NCBI GenBank assembly: GCA_038239195.1
Contig: JBBSEZ010000033.1
Span: forward strand, 1 to 37,314
Direction: 5' to 3'
DNA: 37,314 nt
Source of the DNA: JBBSEZ01 sp038239195
GTDB taxonomy: Bacteria > Planctomycetota > Planctomycetia > Gemmatales > Gemmataceae
Made by a program: the position numbers and the translations under genes. Each line of letters starts with the position of its first letter. Within the stretch, counting starts at the first letter, position 1. Of this stretch, positions 15,648 to 25,439 are shown one piece after another. Below the pieces are notes generated by a model that was not told the DNA's origin, did not search any database, and worked only from the letters and a program-made list of their open reading frames with translations.

Positions 15648-16034
15648 ATGGACCCGACCAAGCTGCGTTACACCAAGACCCACGAGTGGGCCCACCTCGA
15701 CGGCGACGTGGTGGTCGTCGGCATCAGCAAGTTCGCCGCCGACCAGCTCACCGACGTCACCTACATCGAACTGCCGCACGTCGGCGATCACGTCTTCGTC
15801 GGCGAAGAGTTCGGCAACATAGAGACCGTCAAGGCGGTCAGCGACCTCTACTCGCCCGTGGGCGGGGAGGTGATCGCCGTCAACGAAAAGCTGCTCGAAG
15901 ACCCCACCTTCATCGCACAGGAGCCCTACACCACCGGCTGGCTCGTCAAGGTGCGCGTCGAGGCGGGGGCCAAACTCGATCACCTGCTCACGCACGAGCA
16001 GTATCGGAAGCAGATCGAGTCGGAGGGGCACTGA
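15648..16034 (+). CDS. gcvH: Glycine cleavage H-protein
   Basis: A 128-aa lipoyl carrier protein that shuttles the aminomethyl intermediate between P, T and L proteins. The lipoylated lysine is Lys62 in IETVKAVSDLYSPVGGEV. Other family blocks are YTKTHEWAHLDGD, GISKFAADQLTDVTYIELP and GWLVKVRVE. Complete and of normal length. ATG 15648 follows GGAGAG with good spacing. The likely modifying enzyme, a lipoate ligase-like protein, is encoded at 20168-20905. Confidence 0.97.
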   Translation: MDPTKLRYTKTHEWAHLDGDVVVVGISKFAADQLTDVTYIELPHVGDHVFVGEEFGNIETVKAVSDLYSPVGGEVIAVNEKLLEDPTFIAQEPYTTGWLVKVRVEAGAKLDHLLTHEQYRKQIESEGH

Positions 16035-16053
16035 GCGAGGGGAGGGACGCGAC

Positions 16054-16749
16054 GTGAACATCTTGTACCAACCCGCGAGGGCAACGTCTCACGGGCCCCA
16101 GCACCTGCTCCTCACCTGTGTGCCGTGGTCGTCGTTCGAGAAAATCGTTGACGCACTCAGCGAGCACCACCTGCGCATCACCTACGACCGGGGGAGCCTG
16201 GAGCTCATGTCGCCACTCCCGATCCACGAACGCTGGAAAAAGCAGTTCGGTCGCCTCCTCGACATACTCGGGGAGGAGTTAGACATTCCGTTCCTCGCCT
16301 TCGGATCGACAACCTTCAAGCGCATCGACGTTGAAAAAGGCCTGGAGCCGGACGAGTGCTTCTACCTGGCCGGCGCTGCCCGGCTGCGCGACCGACGCGA
16401 GATTGATTTGAGCATCGACCCGCCGCCCGACCTGGTCCTGGAAATGGAGAACACGACGTCTTGCCTGAATCGGATGGGCATCTACGCCAGCCTGGGCGTG
16501 CCAGAAGTGTGGACGTTCGACGGCGCATCCTTGCAGCCGCACCGCCTGATCGCCGGGCCGAACTACCAGCCCGTCCCCGCCAGCCCGCAACTGCCCTTCT
16601 TGCCGCTGTCCGAGGTCGTCGCCGTCATTAACCAGGCCGCCAACGTGCCCGATGATCGAATGGCGCTCCGGGCCATCCGCGCCTGGGTGCGCCAGCGCGT
16701 CGCCCCCCTCTATCAAGCCGCCGGCGGGACGATTCCGCCAACCCCCTAA
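16054..16749 (+). CDS. Uma2-family (DUF820) putative endonuclease
   Basis: A 231-aa protein of the Uma2/DUF820 group, a restriction-endonuclease-like fold that is greatly expanded in cyanobacteria and planctomycetes, with mostly unknown function. It shows an early YDRGSLELMSPLPIHE block (usual Y-G-LE-MSP), EPDECFYL, then PPPDLVLEMENTTSCLNRMG and IYASLGVPEVWTFDG. In a PD-(D/E)xK reading, the Asp and Glu in PDLVLE would be ligands; the following Lys is replaced by Asn-Arg, so catalysis is uncertain. GTG 16054 lies 19 nt after gcvH, and gcvPA starts 27 nt after its stop, so it is embedded in the gcv operon without obvious metabolic reason. Rival explanation: a chance insertion tolerated by the operon. 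Confidence 0.85.
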   Translation: MNILYQPARATSHGPQHLLLTCVPWSSFEKIVDALSEHHLRITYDRGSLELMSPLPIHERWKKQFGRLLDILGEELDIPFLAFGSTTFKRIDVEKGLEPDECFYLAGAARLRDRREIDLSIDPPPDLVLEMENTTSCLNRMGIYASLGVPEVWTFDGASLQPHRLIAGPNYQPVPASPQLPFLPLSEVVAVINQAANVPDDRMALRAIRAWVRQRVAPLYQAAGGTIPPTP

Positions 16750-16776
16750 CGGTTGCCTTCACGATCGGAGATCGGC

Positions 16777-18180
16777 GTGTCCTACGTACTGAACACCCCC
16801 GAAGACCAGCGCGCGATGCTCGACCGCATCGGCGCCAAGTCCGTCGAAGAGTTGTTCGCGAACATCCCGACCGGGCTGCGCCTCAACCGCGCCCTTGCGG
16901 TCCCCGAGGCCCTCAGCGAGATCGACCTGACGCGGCACGTCGGCGAGCTCGCGGCCCGCAACCAGCCCGCGGGCGAGGCGGTCTGCTTCCTCGGCGGCGG
17001 GGCCTACGATCACTTCATCCCGGCGGTGGTCGATGCGATCGCCGGCCGCAGCGAGTTCTACACCGCCTACACGCCCTACCAGGCCGAGGCCAGCCAGGGC
17101 AGCTTGCAGGCGTTCTTCGAGTTCCAGACGCTGATCTGCCAGCTCACGGGCCTCGACGTCGCCAACGCCAGCCTCTACGAGGGCGGGACCGCCGTCACCG
17201 AGGCCGTCATCATGGCCGCCGGCGTCACCAACCGCCACGGCAAGGTGCTCGTCGCCGAGAGCGTTCACCCCGAATACCGCCACGTGCTCGACACCTACCT
17301 CGCCAACCTCGACACCAAGGCCCACGTCCTGCCGACGCCGCACGGGTTCCTCGACCCCGATGATCTCGTCAAGGCGCTCGACGACAAGACCTCGTGCGTC
17401 GTCGTGCAGCACCCCAACTTCTTCGGCTGTCTCGAAGAGGTCGAGGCGTGCGCCGCCGCCGCCCACAAGGTCGGGGCGCTGTTCGTCGTCAGCTTCGACC
17501 CCATCAGCCTCGGCCTGCTCAAACGGCCGGGGCAGTACGGCGCCGACGTCGCCGTGGCCGAGGGACAGTGCCTGGGCAATCCCCTCGTCTACGGCGGGCC
17601 CTACCTGGGGCTGCTGGCCTGCCGCGAGCAGTTCCTGCGCAAGGTGCCGGGCCGCATCGTGGGACAGACCGTCGATCGTCGCGGCAAGCGCTGCTGGGTG
17701 CTGACGCTCCAGACGCGCGAGCAGCACATCCGCCGCGAGAAGGCGACGAGCAACATCTGCACCAACCAGGGGCTGATGGCCCTCAAGGCCGCCGTCTACC
17801 TGGCCGCGCTGGGCCCGCAGGGACTGAAGGAGACGGCCGAGCTCTGTACGCGCAAGGCCCATTACGCGGCGGAGCAACTGGCCGGGGCTGGCCTGCGTTT
17901 GCGCTTCGACCGGCCTTTCTTCAAGGAACTGACCGTGCGCGCCCCCGCCGGCGTACCGGGGCTGCTCGCCGGCGCCCTGGCCAGCGGCTATCACGCGGGG
18001 CTGCACCTGGGTCGCTGGTATCCCGGGCTCGACGATTGCTTCTCGCTGGCCGTGACCGAGAAACGCACCCGCGCCGAAATCGACGGACTGGCGGCGGTGC
18101 TCGCCGGACACGGGGTGGCCGTCAATGGCGCCGAACATGGGGGCAAGGGCACGAAACAGAAGGCGAGCGGGGGGCGTTAG
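16777..18180 (+). CDS. gcvPA: Glycine dehydrogenase (decarboxylating) subunit 1
   Basis: A 467-aa N-terminal half of the split P-protein, which with GcvPB forms the PLP-dependent glycine decarboxylase. Typical blocks are FLGGGAYDHFIPAVVDAI, FYTAYTPYQAEASQGSLQAF, YEGGTAVTEAVIMA and TSNICTNQGLMALKAAVYL. GTG 16777 is chosen because GGAG stands 6 nt upstream and homology starts at YVLNTPEDQ; the frame is open eight more codons to a TTG without similarity. The last residues and the TAG stop lie inside the left arm of a palindrome (18163-18228). Confidence 0.96.
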   Translation: MSYVLNTPEDQRAMLDRIGAKSVEELFANIPTGLRLNRALAVPEALSEIDLTRHVGELAARNQPAGEAVCFLGGGAYDHFIPAVVDAIAGRSEFYTAYTPYQAEASQGSLQAFFEFQTLICQLTGLDVANASLYEGGTAVTEAVIMAAGVTNRHGKVLVAESVHPEYRHVLDTYLANLDTKAHVLPTPHGFLDPDDLVKALDDKTSCVVVQHPNFFGCLEEVEACAAAAHKVGALFVVSFDPISLGLLKRPGQYGADVAVAEGQCLGNPLVYGGPYLGLLACREQFLRKVPGRIVGQTVDRRGKRCWVLTLQTREQHIRREKATSNICTNQGLMALKAAVYLAALGPQGLKETAELCTRKAHYAAEQLAGAGLRLRFDRPFFKELTVRAPAGVPGLLAGALASGYHAGLHLGRWYPGLDDCFSLAVTEKRTRAEIDGLAAVLAGHGVAVNGAEHGGKGTKQKASGGR

Positions 18181-18228
18181 CCCCCTGTTGAGCAGCGCCT
18201 TCAACAGGGGGCGTAAGCCCCCGCTCGC
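18163..18228. repeat. Palindrome spanning the gcvPA stop
   Basis: Arms of about 28 nt (18163-18191 with 18200-18228) pair almost perfectly; each arm also contains a smaller palindrome (GGGGGC-GTTA-GCCCCC type). The TAG of gcvPA at 18178-18180 is in the left arm. The structure lies between gcvPA and gcvPB, so it could tune relative expression by partial termination or mRNA stabilisation. Confidence 0.7.
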
Positions 18229-18261
18229 CAGGGCGGCAACCTTCTCCCGAACGAGAGACGC

Positions 18262-19713
<1,452 letters not shown>

Positions 19714-19815
19714 GCGCGAAACGGCAAGCAAGAACGCGAGCCTGCCGGCGAACAACCTGGAGGGGGCGCGTACATCCTCCCAAGAGCTTCTTTGTTTTTC
19801 CTCCGCGAGGGCGTC

Positions 19816-20148
19816 ATGGCGAAGTCGGTGTCGGTCACGACGGCGAACAATCTGGAAGGCTACGAAATCGCCGAATACCTGGGGGTGGTGCGCGGCATCG
19901 TGGTCCGCGCGCAGACCATCTCCCAGGGCATCCGCGGCGCCTTCTCGAGCATCCTCGGCGGCAACATCAAGGCCTATGAGGAGGTGTGCGAGCAGGCGCG
20001 CTCCGAGGCGTTTGCCCGCATGGTGGCCCACGCCCAGGATCGCGGCGCCGACGCCATCCTCGCCATGCGCTACGACGCCACCGAGTTCTCCCAGGGCATC
20101 ACCGAGGTGCTCGCCTACGGCACCGCCGTCAAATTGCGCGATCGTTGA
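19816..20148 (+). CDS. YbjQ/UPF0145 family protein
   Basis: A 110-aa protein of the YbjQ (UPF0145, once called putative heavy-metal-binding) family, which forms pentameric rings in solved members; function is unknown. Family blocks are EYLGVVRGIVVRAQTI, GGNIKAYEEVCEQARSEAF, GADAILAMRYDATEF and EVLAYGTAVKL. ATG 19816 follows GAGGGCGTC; an in-frame upstream start would add eight unrelated residues. It lies 102 nt after gcvPB and 19 nt before the lipoate ligase-like gene, possibly read from the gcv promoter. Confidence 0.9.
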   Translation: MAKSVSVTTANNLEGYEIAEYLGVVRGIVVRAQTISQGIRGAFSSILGGNIKAYEEVCEQARSEAFARMVAHAQDRGADAILAMRYDATEFSQGITEVLAYGTAVKLRDR

Positions 20149-20167
20149 GGCCCCCGGTCCTTCGCCA

Positions 20168-20905
20168 ATGGCCCCCCCTTCCTGCCGGCTCCTGCCTTTC
20201 CACGTCGCCGACGGCCCCTGGCAAATGGCCGCCGACGAGGCGCTGCTGGAGTCGGCCGTGCGCGGCGTCGCCTCGCTGCGCTTCTACGGCTGGCTCGAGG
20301 CCACCCTGTCGCTCGGCTATTTCCAGCCCGAGGCCGTGCGCCGCGCCGACCCGCGCCTGGCCGAGCTGCCCTGGGTGCGCCGCCCCTCTGGCGGCAGCGC
20401 CCTGGTGCATCATCGCGAACTCACCTACGCCCTCGCTCTGCCTCCCGGCGCGCCCTGGCAAACCGGGGAGAGTTGGGCGCTGCGCATGCACGCCATCGTG
20501 GCCGCGGCCCTGGCAACGCTGGGCGTCGCGGTGCGGTCGTGTGGCCCGAGCGAAGAGCGCAAACTGGGCGAGGTGCTGTGCTTCCTGCACCACGTGCCCG
20601 GCGACCTGCTCCTCGGCGGGCACAAGGTCGTCGGCAGCGCCCAGCGCAAGCAGCGCGGCGCCCTCGTCCAGCACGGCGGCATCCTGCTCGCCGCCAGCCC
20701 CTTCGCGCCCTCCCTGCCCGGCATCGCGGAGGTGAGCGGGGCGCTGCTGACCGCCGAGGCCGTCGGCCGCGCCGCGGCGAACGAGCTCGGCCGCGCCACC
20801 GGCTGGGCCATCGTCCCGGCTGCGTGGTCCGAGGCGGAGCGGGCCCGCGTCGAACAGCTCCGCACCGACAAGTATGCCGGCGAGCGCTGGAACCACAAGC
20901 GTTGA
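20168..20905 (+). CDS. Lipoate-protein ligase A family protein
   Basis: A 245-aa BPL/LPL-fold protein. Core motifs are RRPSGGSALVHHRELTYAL near residues 58-76, the lysine block LLGGHKVVGSAQRKQRGALV and QHGGILL. In lipoate ligases this lysine binds lipoyl-AMP; octanoyltransferases LipM/LipL share the fold but use a cysteine. A Cys is present just before the lysine block (EVLCFLHHVPG), so a transferase role is not excluded. The substrate is probably GcvH, given the cluster. Start ATG 20168 lies 19 nt after the YbjQ-type gene; no Shine-Dalgarno is visible, so translation may be coupled to that gene. Confidence 0.82.
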   Translation: MAPPSCRLLPFHVADGPWQMAADEALLESAVRGVASLRFYGWLEATLSLGYFQPEAVRRADPRLAELPWVRRPSGGSALVHHRELTYALALPPGAPWQTGESWALRMHAIVAAALATLGVAVRSCGPSEERKLGEVLCFLHHVPGDLLLGGHKVVGSAQRKQRGALVQHGGILLAASPFAPSLPGIAEVSGALLTAEAVGRAAANELGRATGWAIVPAAWSEAERARVEQLRTDKYAGERWNHKR

Positions 20906-20940
20906 GCCTTTTCGCCCTTCCTTCGCGCGTCCGTCCCGCC

Positions 20941-20968
20941 TTGACCCAATGCCGAGCCCCGCTATAGT
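20941..20968 (+). promoter_or_regulatory. Putative sigma-70 promoter of the DUF11 gene
   Basis: TTGACC (20941-20946), a 16-nt spacer and TATAGT (20963-20968), about 79 nt upstream of ATG 21047. This is among the best promoter matches in the window. Confidence 0.6.
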
Positions 20969-21046
20969 CCCCCCTTCGTTGCGCAGAATGCTCGACAGGC
21001 CAGGCCGCTCCGCGCCCGGCTCGTTCTTGTCTCAGGAGGTGGAAGG

Positions 21047-23008
21047 ATGAGAGGGGTTTACTTGATTGCCGGGGCGGGCGTCCTGTCCGCCTGCCTGGCA
21101 GGGTGGGCGGCCCTGGCCGTTCTTGCCCAGCCTGGTCCAGCAACTCTGCCCGCGAGCGCCGGCTCGGCCGCGTCCGCGAAAGAAGGCCCTGGACCGGGCC
21201 TGATGCTTCCGGCCACGACCGGCCCCGCGGCACCGGGCCTGTTGACGAGCGCCCCGCTGCGCGCGCCCATGCCAGGGGGGAGCACGACCTCGCCGTTGCC
21301 GGCCGGGCCGTCGGCGATCATTCCGGCCCCCGCGGTCTCCGGGCCAGGCCCATCCCCGCTCGGCACGAGCCTCGGCGCTCCCGTCGGCCCGCCCACGGGC
21401 CTCGGTGCGCCGGAAGGCCCGTCTGCCGCGGCCGAGGAGGCCTCGGCCCCGGTCCCCGAAGGGACCGTCGGTCGGCAGGAGCCCGCCGTCAGCATGGAGT
21501 GGGTCGGCCCGCTGACGGCCAAGGTCGGGCAGCCCGGCGACTACACCCTCGTCCTCCGTAACGTCTGCACCATGCCCGTTCAGAACGTCCTCGTTCGCGT
21601 GCGCGTCCCGCGGGGCATGACCGTCGTCGCCACCGAGCCGCCCGCCAAGGCCGATGGCGGCATGCTCAACTGGGAGCTGGGCTCCCTGCTGGCCAAGCAG
21701 GATCGTGCCCTCCAGATCAAGCTGACCGCCGAGAGCAAGGGCGATCGCACCCCCCAGGCCTGGGTCACCTTCACCGGCACGACCGCGATGCGGCTCAAGG
21801 TGCGCGAGCCCAAGCTCGCGGTCAAGATCCTCCCGCCCGAGAAGATGCTCGTGGGCGACCCCGCCCAGTTCACGCTCGCCGTCACCAACCCGGGCGACGG
21901 CTCCGCCGATCAGGTCAAGATCCAGGCCGTCCTGTCCGACGGGCTGGAGCACCCGCGCGGCAACCGCATCCACTTCGAGATCGGCAACCTGGCCGCTGGC
22001 GAAACGCGCAACATCGCCCTGCTTTGCGCCACCCGCACCGGCGGCGTGCAGAAGTGCGAGGTCCTCGCCGAGGCCGAGGGCGGCCTGAAGGCCGGCGACG
22101 TCGCCACCATCAACGTCATCATGCCGCGCCTCGACCTCCAGGTCAGCGGCCCCGGACTGCGCTACCTCGATCGCAAGGCGCTCTACACGCTCAAGGTGAC
22201 CAACCCCGGCGATGCGCCTGCCACCAACGTCACCGTCGCCGACACCGTCCCGGCGGGCTTCAAGGTGCTGGCGGCCAGCGACGGCGGGCGCCACGACTTC
22301 CAGACGCGCACCGTGTCGTGGTTCCTCGGCGAGATTGGCCCCGGCCAGGTTCGCGAGGTCAAGCTCGAGGTGCAGGCCATCAGCCCCGGCGAGCACAAGC
22401 ACAAGGCGACCGCCGTGGGCGCGCGCGGCCTGCGCGCCGAGTCCGAGTTGCTGACCCGCGTCGAGGGCCTCTCGGCGATGCTCGTCGAGCTGGTCGATCT
22501 CGAAGACCCCATCGAGGTCAACGGGGACACCGCCTATGAGGTGCGCATCACCAACACGGGCTCGAAGACGGAGACCGACATCAAGTTGGTCGCGACCGTG
22601 CCCGACAAGATGCAGTTCAAGAGCGCCCGCTTCCAGGCGGAGCCGGCGCGATTCCGCGAGGAAGGCAAGACGATCGTGTTCGAGCCGATCGCGAAGCTGG
22701 CCCCGCACGCCGATGCCATCTTCCGCATCAACGTAAAGGCGCTTGACGCGGGCACGGCCTACTTCAAGATCCAGCTCACCAGCACCAACCTGACCGAGCC
22801 CGTCATCAAGACGGAAGCGACGCGCATCTACGCCGACCAGGCGGAGCCGGCGGCCCCGGCCGTGGGGCCGGCACCGATGCCCGCGGGAGGCCCCGCCGCT
22901 CCAGTCGGGCCGGCGCCGACGATGCCAGGCGGTCCGGAGAGCGGGCCGGCGCCGACGATGCCAAGTGGCCCGCTGAGCGGCCCGCCCGCGAGCCCCACGG
23001 GCCGGTAA
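21047..23008 (+). CDS. Exported DUF11-repeat surface protein
   Basis: A 653-aa secreted protein: N-terminal signal (MRGVYLIAGAGVLSACLAG), a Pro/Gly/Ala-rich stretch to about residue 140, four immunoglobulin-like DUF11 repeats to about residue 600, and a repetitive Pro/Gly tail (PAPTMPGGPESGPAPTMPSG). Each repeat contains a strand pair like YTLKVTNPGDAPATNVTVAD followed by VPAGFKV. DUF11 repeats are common in large extracellular or cell-wall proteins. No cell-wall sorting signal is seen. ATG 21047 has AGGAGG close upstream. The gene has its own promoter and is followed by two hairpins facing a convergent gene. Confidence 0.85.
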   Translation: MRGVYLIAGAGVLSACLAGWAALAVLAQPGPATLPASAGSAASAKEGPGPGLMLPATTGPAAPGLLTSAPLRAPMPGGSTTSPLPAGPSAIIPAPAVSGPGPSPLGTSLGAPVGPPTGLGAPEGPSAAAEEASAPVPEGTVGRQEPAVSMEWVGPLTAKVGQPGDYTLVLRNVCTMPVQNVLVRVRVPRGMTVVATEPPAKADGGMLNWELGSLLAKQDRALQIKLTAESKGDRTPQAWVTFTGTTAMRLKVREPKLAVKILPPEKMLVGDPAQFTLAVTNPGDGSADQVKIQAVLSDGLEHPRGNRIHFEIGNLAAGETRNIALLCATRTGGVQKCEVLAEAEGGLKAGDVATINVIMPRLDLQVSGPGLRYLDRKALYTLKVTNPGDAPATNVTVADTVPAGFKVLAASDGGRHDFQTRTVSWFLGEIGPGQVREVKLEVQAISPGEHKHKATAVGARGLRAESELLTRVEGLSAMLVELVDLEDPIEVNGDTAYEVRITNTGSKTETDIKLVATVPDKMQFKSARFQAEPARFREEGKTIVFEPIAKLAPHADAIFRINVKALDAGTAYFKIQLTSTNLTEPVIKTEATRIYADQAEPAAPAVGPAPMPAGGPAAPVGPAPTMPGGPESGPAPTMPSGPLSGPPASPTGR

Positions 23009-23022
23009 GGCAAGTGGCACGA

Positions 23023-23065
23023 TGTAGGACGGCTCTCCTGAGCCGTCCGGACGAGCCGTCCTACA
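23023..23065. repeat. Palindromic repeat after the DUF11 gene
   Basis: A 13-bp perfect stem (23023-23035 with 23053-23065). The loop holds a further copy of GAGCCGTCC, so two alternative hairpins can form. It begins 15 nt after the DUF11 stop. Confidence 0.6.
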
Positions 23066-23107
23066 AGGAGGCGTCTTCCTGCCGCTCGCCTCTCTCGGAA
23101 TGCGAAA

Positions 23108-23153
23108 ACAGCACGGGCCGTCCGGTTCAGGGGAACCGAGCGGCCCGTGCTGT
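23108..23153. terminator. Bidirectional terminator-like hairpin
   Basis: A perfect 13-bp stem (23108-23120 with 23141-23153) with an inner 5-bp stem (CGGTT with AACCG). It lies between two convergent genes, 33 nt beyond the stop of the leftward Cys-rich gene. In the leftward direction the stem is followed by TTTTCGC, a short T tract that supports intrinsic termination. Confidence 0.7.
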
Positions 23154-23186
23154 TGGGCAATGGGCGAGGCGGGCGCGGAAGGAAGC

Positions 23187-24239
23187 TCAGCGCTGCGGGC
23201 GATCCACGAGCTGAATCGACCGCACGCGGTAGAGCGGGCCACCGAGGCGAGACGAGCCGCGCTCGTTGAGGACTTCGCCCTGTACGGTGACCAGGTCCCC
23301 TTCGCGGTAGCTGTCCATCGAGCGATCGCGGGCGAGGATCACGCTACCCCCGTTGGGGTCTTCCTTCCCGAGCGGGGCATAGCGAAGGACCCACAGACCA
23401 CCGTCGGCATGCACGAAGAACAGCTGCCCCGTCAATTTGCTGTTATCCGCGGAGCGACTAACACGCTCTTCATACCGACGGTCTAACTCAAAAGGGTTCG
23501 TGGTCTCCTTCGCGTCAGAGCGAGCCGCCGCGGGAGCCACAAGGCTCGCCGGGGGGGTCGAAGGAACGGGGGTCAGGATGGCGCCGCCGCCGCCCGGAGG
23601 AGGGGTTGGCCCCTTCGGGTTGGGCATCTTCTTGATCGGCTCCGGGCCCTTGCCCGGGGCCCCACCCATGATCGGCGCACCGATGATCGGGGCGCCCGGG
23701 GCGCTGGGGATGATGCTGCCGGTGCTGCCGTAGCTACCGTGGCTGCCGCAGCCATCGCAGCCGCCGCAGCCCGTATCGCAACCCGTATCGCAACCACAGC
23801 CGTGGCCGTGGCCGGAGAACTTGGCCTTCAGGCGAGCGAACAGGCCGGGCTTCTCGCACGAGCTCTCGCAGCCACACGCCGACGCGCCGCAGGAGCTGGT
23901 TTGGTGGGTAGGGGCGCAGCAGCTCGGAGCCGGCGCCGGAGCGCAGCAACTCGGCGCCGAGGCGCAGCAGCTCGGGGCGGGCGTGCAGCAGCTCGGCGCG
24001 GTCTCACAGCCGCAGCCGTGCCCACCGCGCATCCCGTGGAGCTTGGCCTTCAGTTTGTCCAGCAGGCTGGGGCTTTCGCAACAATCGCTGCTGCCGCAAC
24101 AATCGCTGACGGCGCCACAGCCTCCGCACGACGAGCTCGAACTGATCGGCGTGCTGACCATCGGCGGCGAGGTCACCGGAGCACCCGGGGGTGCGCCGGC
24201 GCTACACGCCGTCGTTATCAACAGGAAAGCGACATTCAC
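23187..24239 (-). CDS. Cysteine-rich exported protein, probable lipoprotein
   Basis: A 350-aa protein with a short hydrophobic start and lipobox-like LITTAC, placing the lipidated Cys near residue 12. Residues about 30-175 are extremely Cys-rich and repetitive (PSCC-APAPSCC). Two copies of a module, LDKLKAKLHGMRGGHGCGC and FARLKAKFSGHGHGCGC, flank the Cys-Pro repeats. A Pro/Gly linker follows. The C-terminal domain (about 255-350) looks like a small beta-barrel, ending GDLVTVQGEVLNERGSS and YRVRSIQLVDR. GTG 24239 is chosen for GGAGG 9 nt upstream. Function unknown; metal binding or disulfide cross-linking in the envelope are guesses. Confidence 0.75.
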   Translation of the reverse strand: MNVAFLLITTACSAGAPPGAPVTSPPMVSTPISSSSSCGGCGAVSDCCGSSDCCESPSLLDKLKAKLHGMRGGHGCGCETAPSCCTPAPSCCASAPSCCAPAPAPSCCAPTHQTSSCGASACGCESSCEKPGLFARLKAKFSGHGHGCGCDTGCDTGCGGCDGCGSHGSYGSTGSIIPSAPGAPIIGAPIMGGAPGKGPEPIKKMPNPKGPTPPPGGGGAILTPVPSTPPASLVAPAAARSDAKETTNPFELDRRYEERVSRSADNSKLTGQLFFVHADGGLWVLRYAPLGKEDPNGGSVILARDRSMDSYREGDLVTVQGEVLNERGSSRLGGPLYRVRSIQLVDRPQR

Positions 24240-24385
24240 GTGAGCGGTCCTCCGAGGAAGTAAGTCTGCGGCAACGCGGCGACGTGCCTGTGATGCAGGG
24301 CATCCCATCCGGGGAAGCTGGCGCCGCGTGCCTCGACCGAGCCTGCGTCCGTCCGTCAGAGTGCGTTGCCCGGTCACTGTCCTTC

Positions 24386-25180
24386 TCATTCGGCTCGCTG
24401 TCCTGCCTCTCTTGAGCAGCTTCCCGAAAAAGGGCCCGCCGCCCTGTGTCCCCCGCCATCCCCAGACGGCCCCCCTGCCTCGGGGCGGAGAGACTGAATG
24501 GCCCGCACCGCATAGCTAGGCGCCAGCTCGTGAGGCCCCGGATCGACGAGCTGGCCCTCGACGCGCACCCGTTGACCGCTGTGAAAGCCCGCCATCGGGC
24601 CCGGGTTGAGCAGGGCCAGCCCCTCCGGGGAGGCTCCTCGCTCCGCCGGCATGCAGCGCACGGACCAACCCCCGTGGGGCCTCCGAACCAGGTAGCCGAC
24701 CAGGTAAACGAGCCCGCCGTCGGGGCCCGCCGGCTGCGAGAAGGAAAAGGAGGTGATGGGGATGGCGGTGGGCCGTTGCGCGCTCGGGCGGATCGCCTCG
24801 CGGCGTACCGGGGGGGCCAGACGGGCCGCAACTTCTTGGGCACACGAATCGCGCCGGCCCTCCCCGGGGCCTTGCCATTCGACTTTGCACACCACGATCG
24901 GCTCGACGCGCCGCTTCCTGGCCCGTGCGAGAACCAGGTCCGGCGGGGACGGTTCGCGCGAGGCCTCCACCGCGGAGAGCAAGCGATACGACTTTGGAAC
25001 GGTGCCTCCCTCCAAAGAGCGAAGGGCAGGCGCGCAGGGCTCCGGCTTCTCGAGCACGGCCACGGAAGCGGAGCGGACGGTGGGGCTGCGGGGGGCGAGC
25101 ATCTCCCCGTGACAGCCGACGAGCGCGAGCGCGCCGAGCGCGCTGCTGCCGAGCCCTAGCCGCAACAGAACACGCCGCAT
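24386..25180 (-). CDS. Lipoprotein with OB-like C-terminal domain
   Basis: A 264-aa lipoprotein: signal MRRVLLRLGLGSSALGALAL then VGC gives lipid Cys23. The mature part holds an Arg-rich middle and a C-terminal region with GGWSVRCMPAE and FHSGQRVRVEGQLVDPGPHE, followed by YAVRAIQSL. This aligns by eye with the C-terminus of the neighbouring Cys-rich protein (GGLWVLRYAPL; YREGDLVTVQGEVLNE; YRVRSIQLV), so the two may be paralogous in that domain. ATG 25180 has GGAAGG 6 nt upstream. It reads leftward into the Cys-rich gene after a 146-nt gap, so they may be co-transcribed. The extreme C-terminus after 235 is low-complexity. Confidence 0.7.
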   Translation of the reverse strand: MRRVLLRLGLGSSALGALALVGCHGEMLAPRSPTVRSASVAVLEKPEPCAPALRSLEGGTVPKSYRLLSAVEASREPSPPDLVLARARKRRVEPIVVCKVEWQGPGEGRRDSCAQEVAARLAPPVRREAIRPSAQRPTAIPITSFSFSQPAGPDGGLVYLVGYLVRRPHGGWSVRCMPAERGASPEGLALLNPGPMAGFHSGQRVRVEGQLVDPGPHELAPSYAVRAIQSLRPEAGGPSGDGGGHRAAGPFSGSCSREAGQRAE

Positions 25181-25384
25181 GGGGGCCCTTCCTTTCGGGC
25201 GGGGACCGTCGTTGCAACCGACAACGTGGTGCCTCTGTCCTCTCTTATCGGGCGGGCAACAGGCGAACTTGCGGATTGTTCCGGGTGGAACGAAAGCGCC
25301 GGCGGCGCCGGCGCGCTGCGGGCGCGCGGGAAAGGGCGGGTGGGGAAAGATCGGCCTGGCCTCTCGCCGGCGCCGACAGTCCGC

Positions 25385-25390
25385 TATAAT
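25385..25390 (+). promoter_or_regulatory. Consensus -10 box upstream of recJ
   Basis: A perfect TATAAT about 50 nt before the recJ GTG. No good -35 is visible at 16-18 nt spacing, so the promoter may depend on other contacts. Confidence 0.5.
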
Positions 25391-25439
25391 CGCACTCGGA
25401 CCGAAGGACCGTTCCTTGCTCTTGCGGAGAAGCGCATTC

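Noticed and set aside
21032..23242. A 736-codon leftward frame opposite the DUF11 gene
   Set aside because: The sense strand has a signal peptide, repeats, promoter and ribosome site. The antisense product is an Arg/Gly/Ala/Leu-rich shadow.
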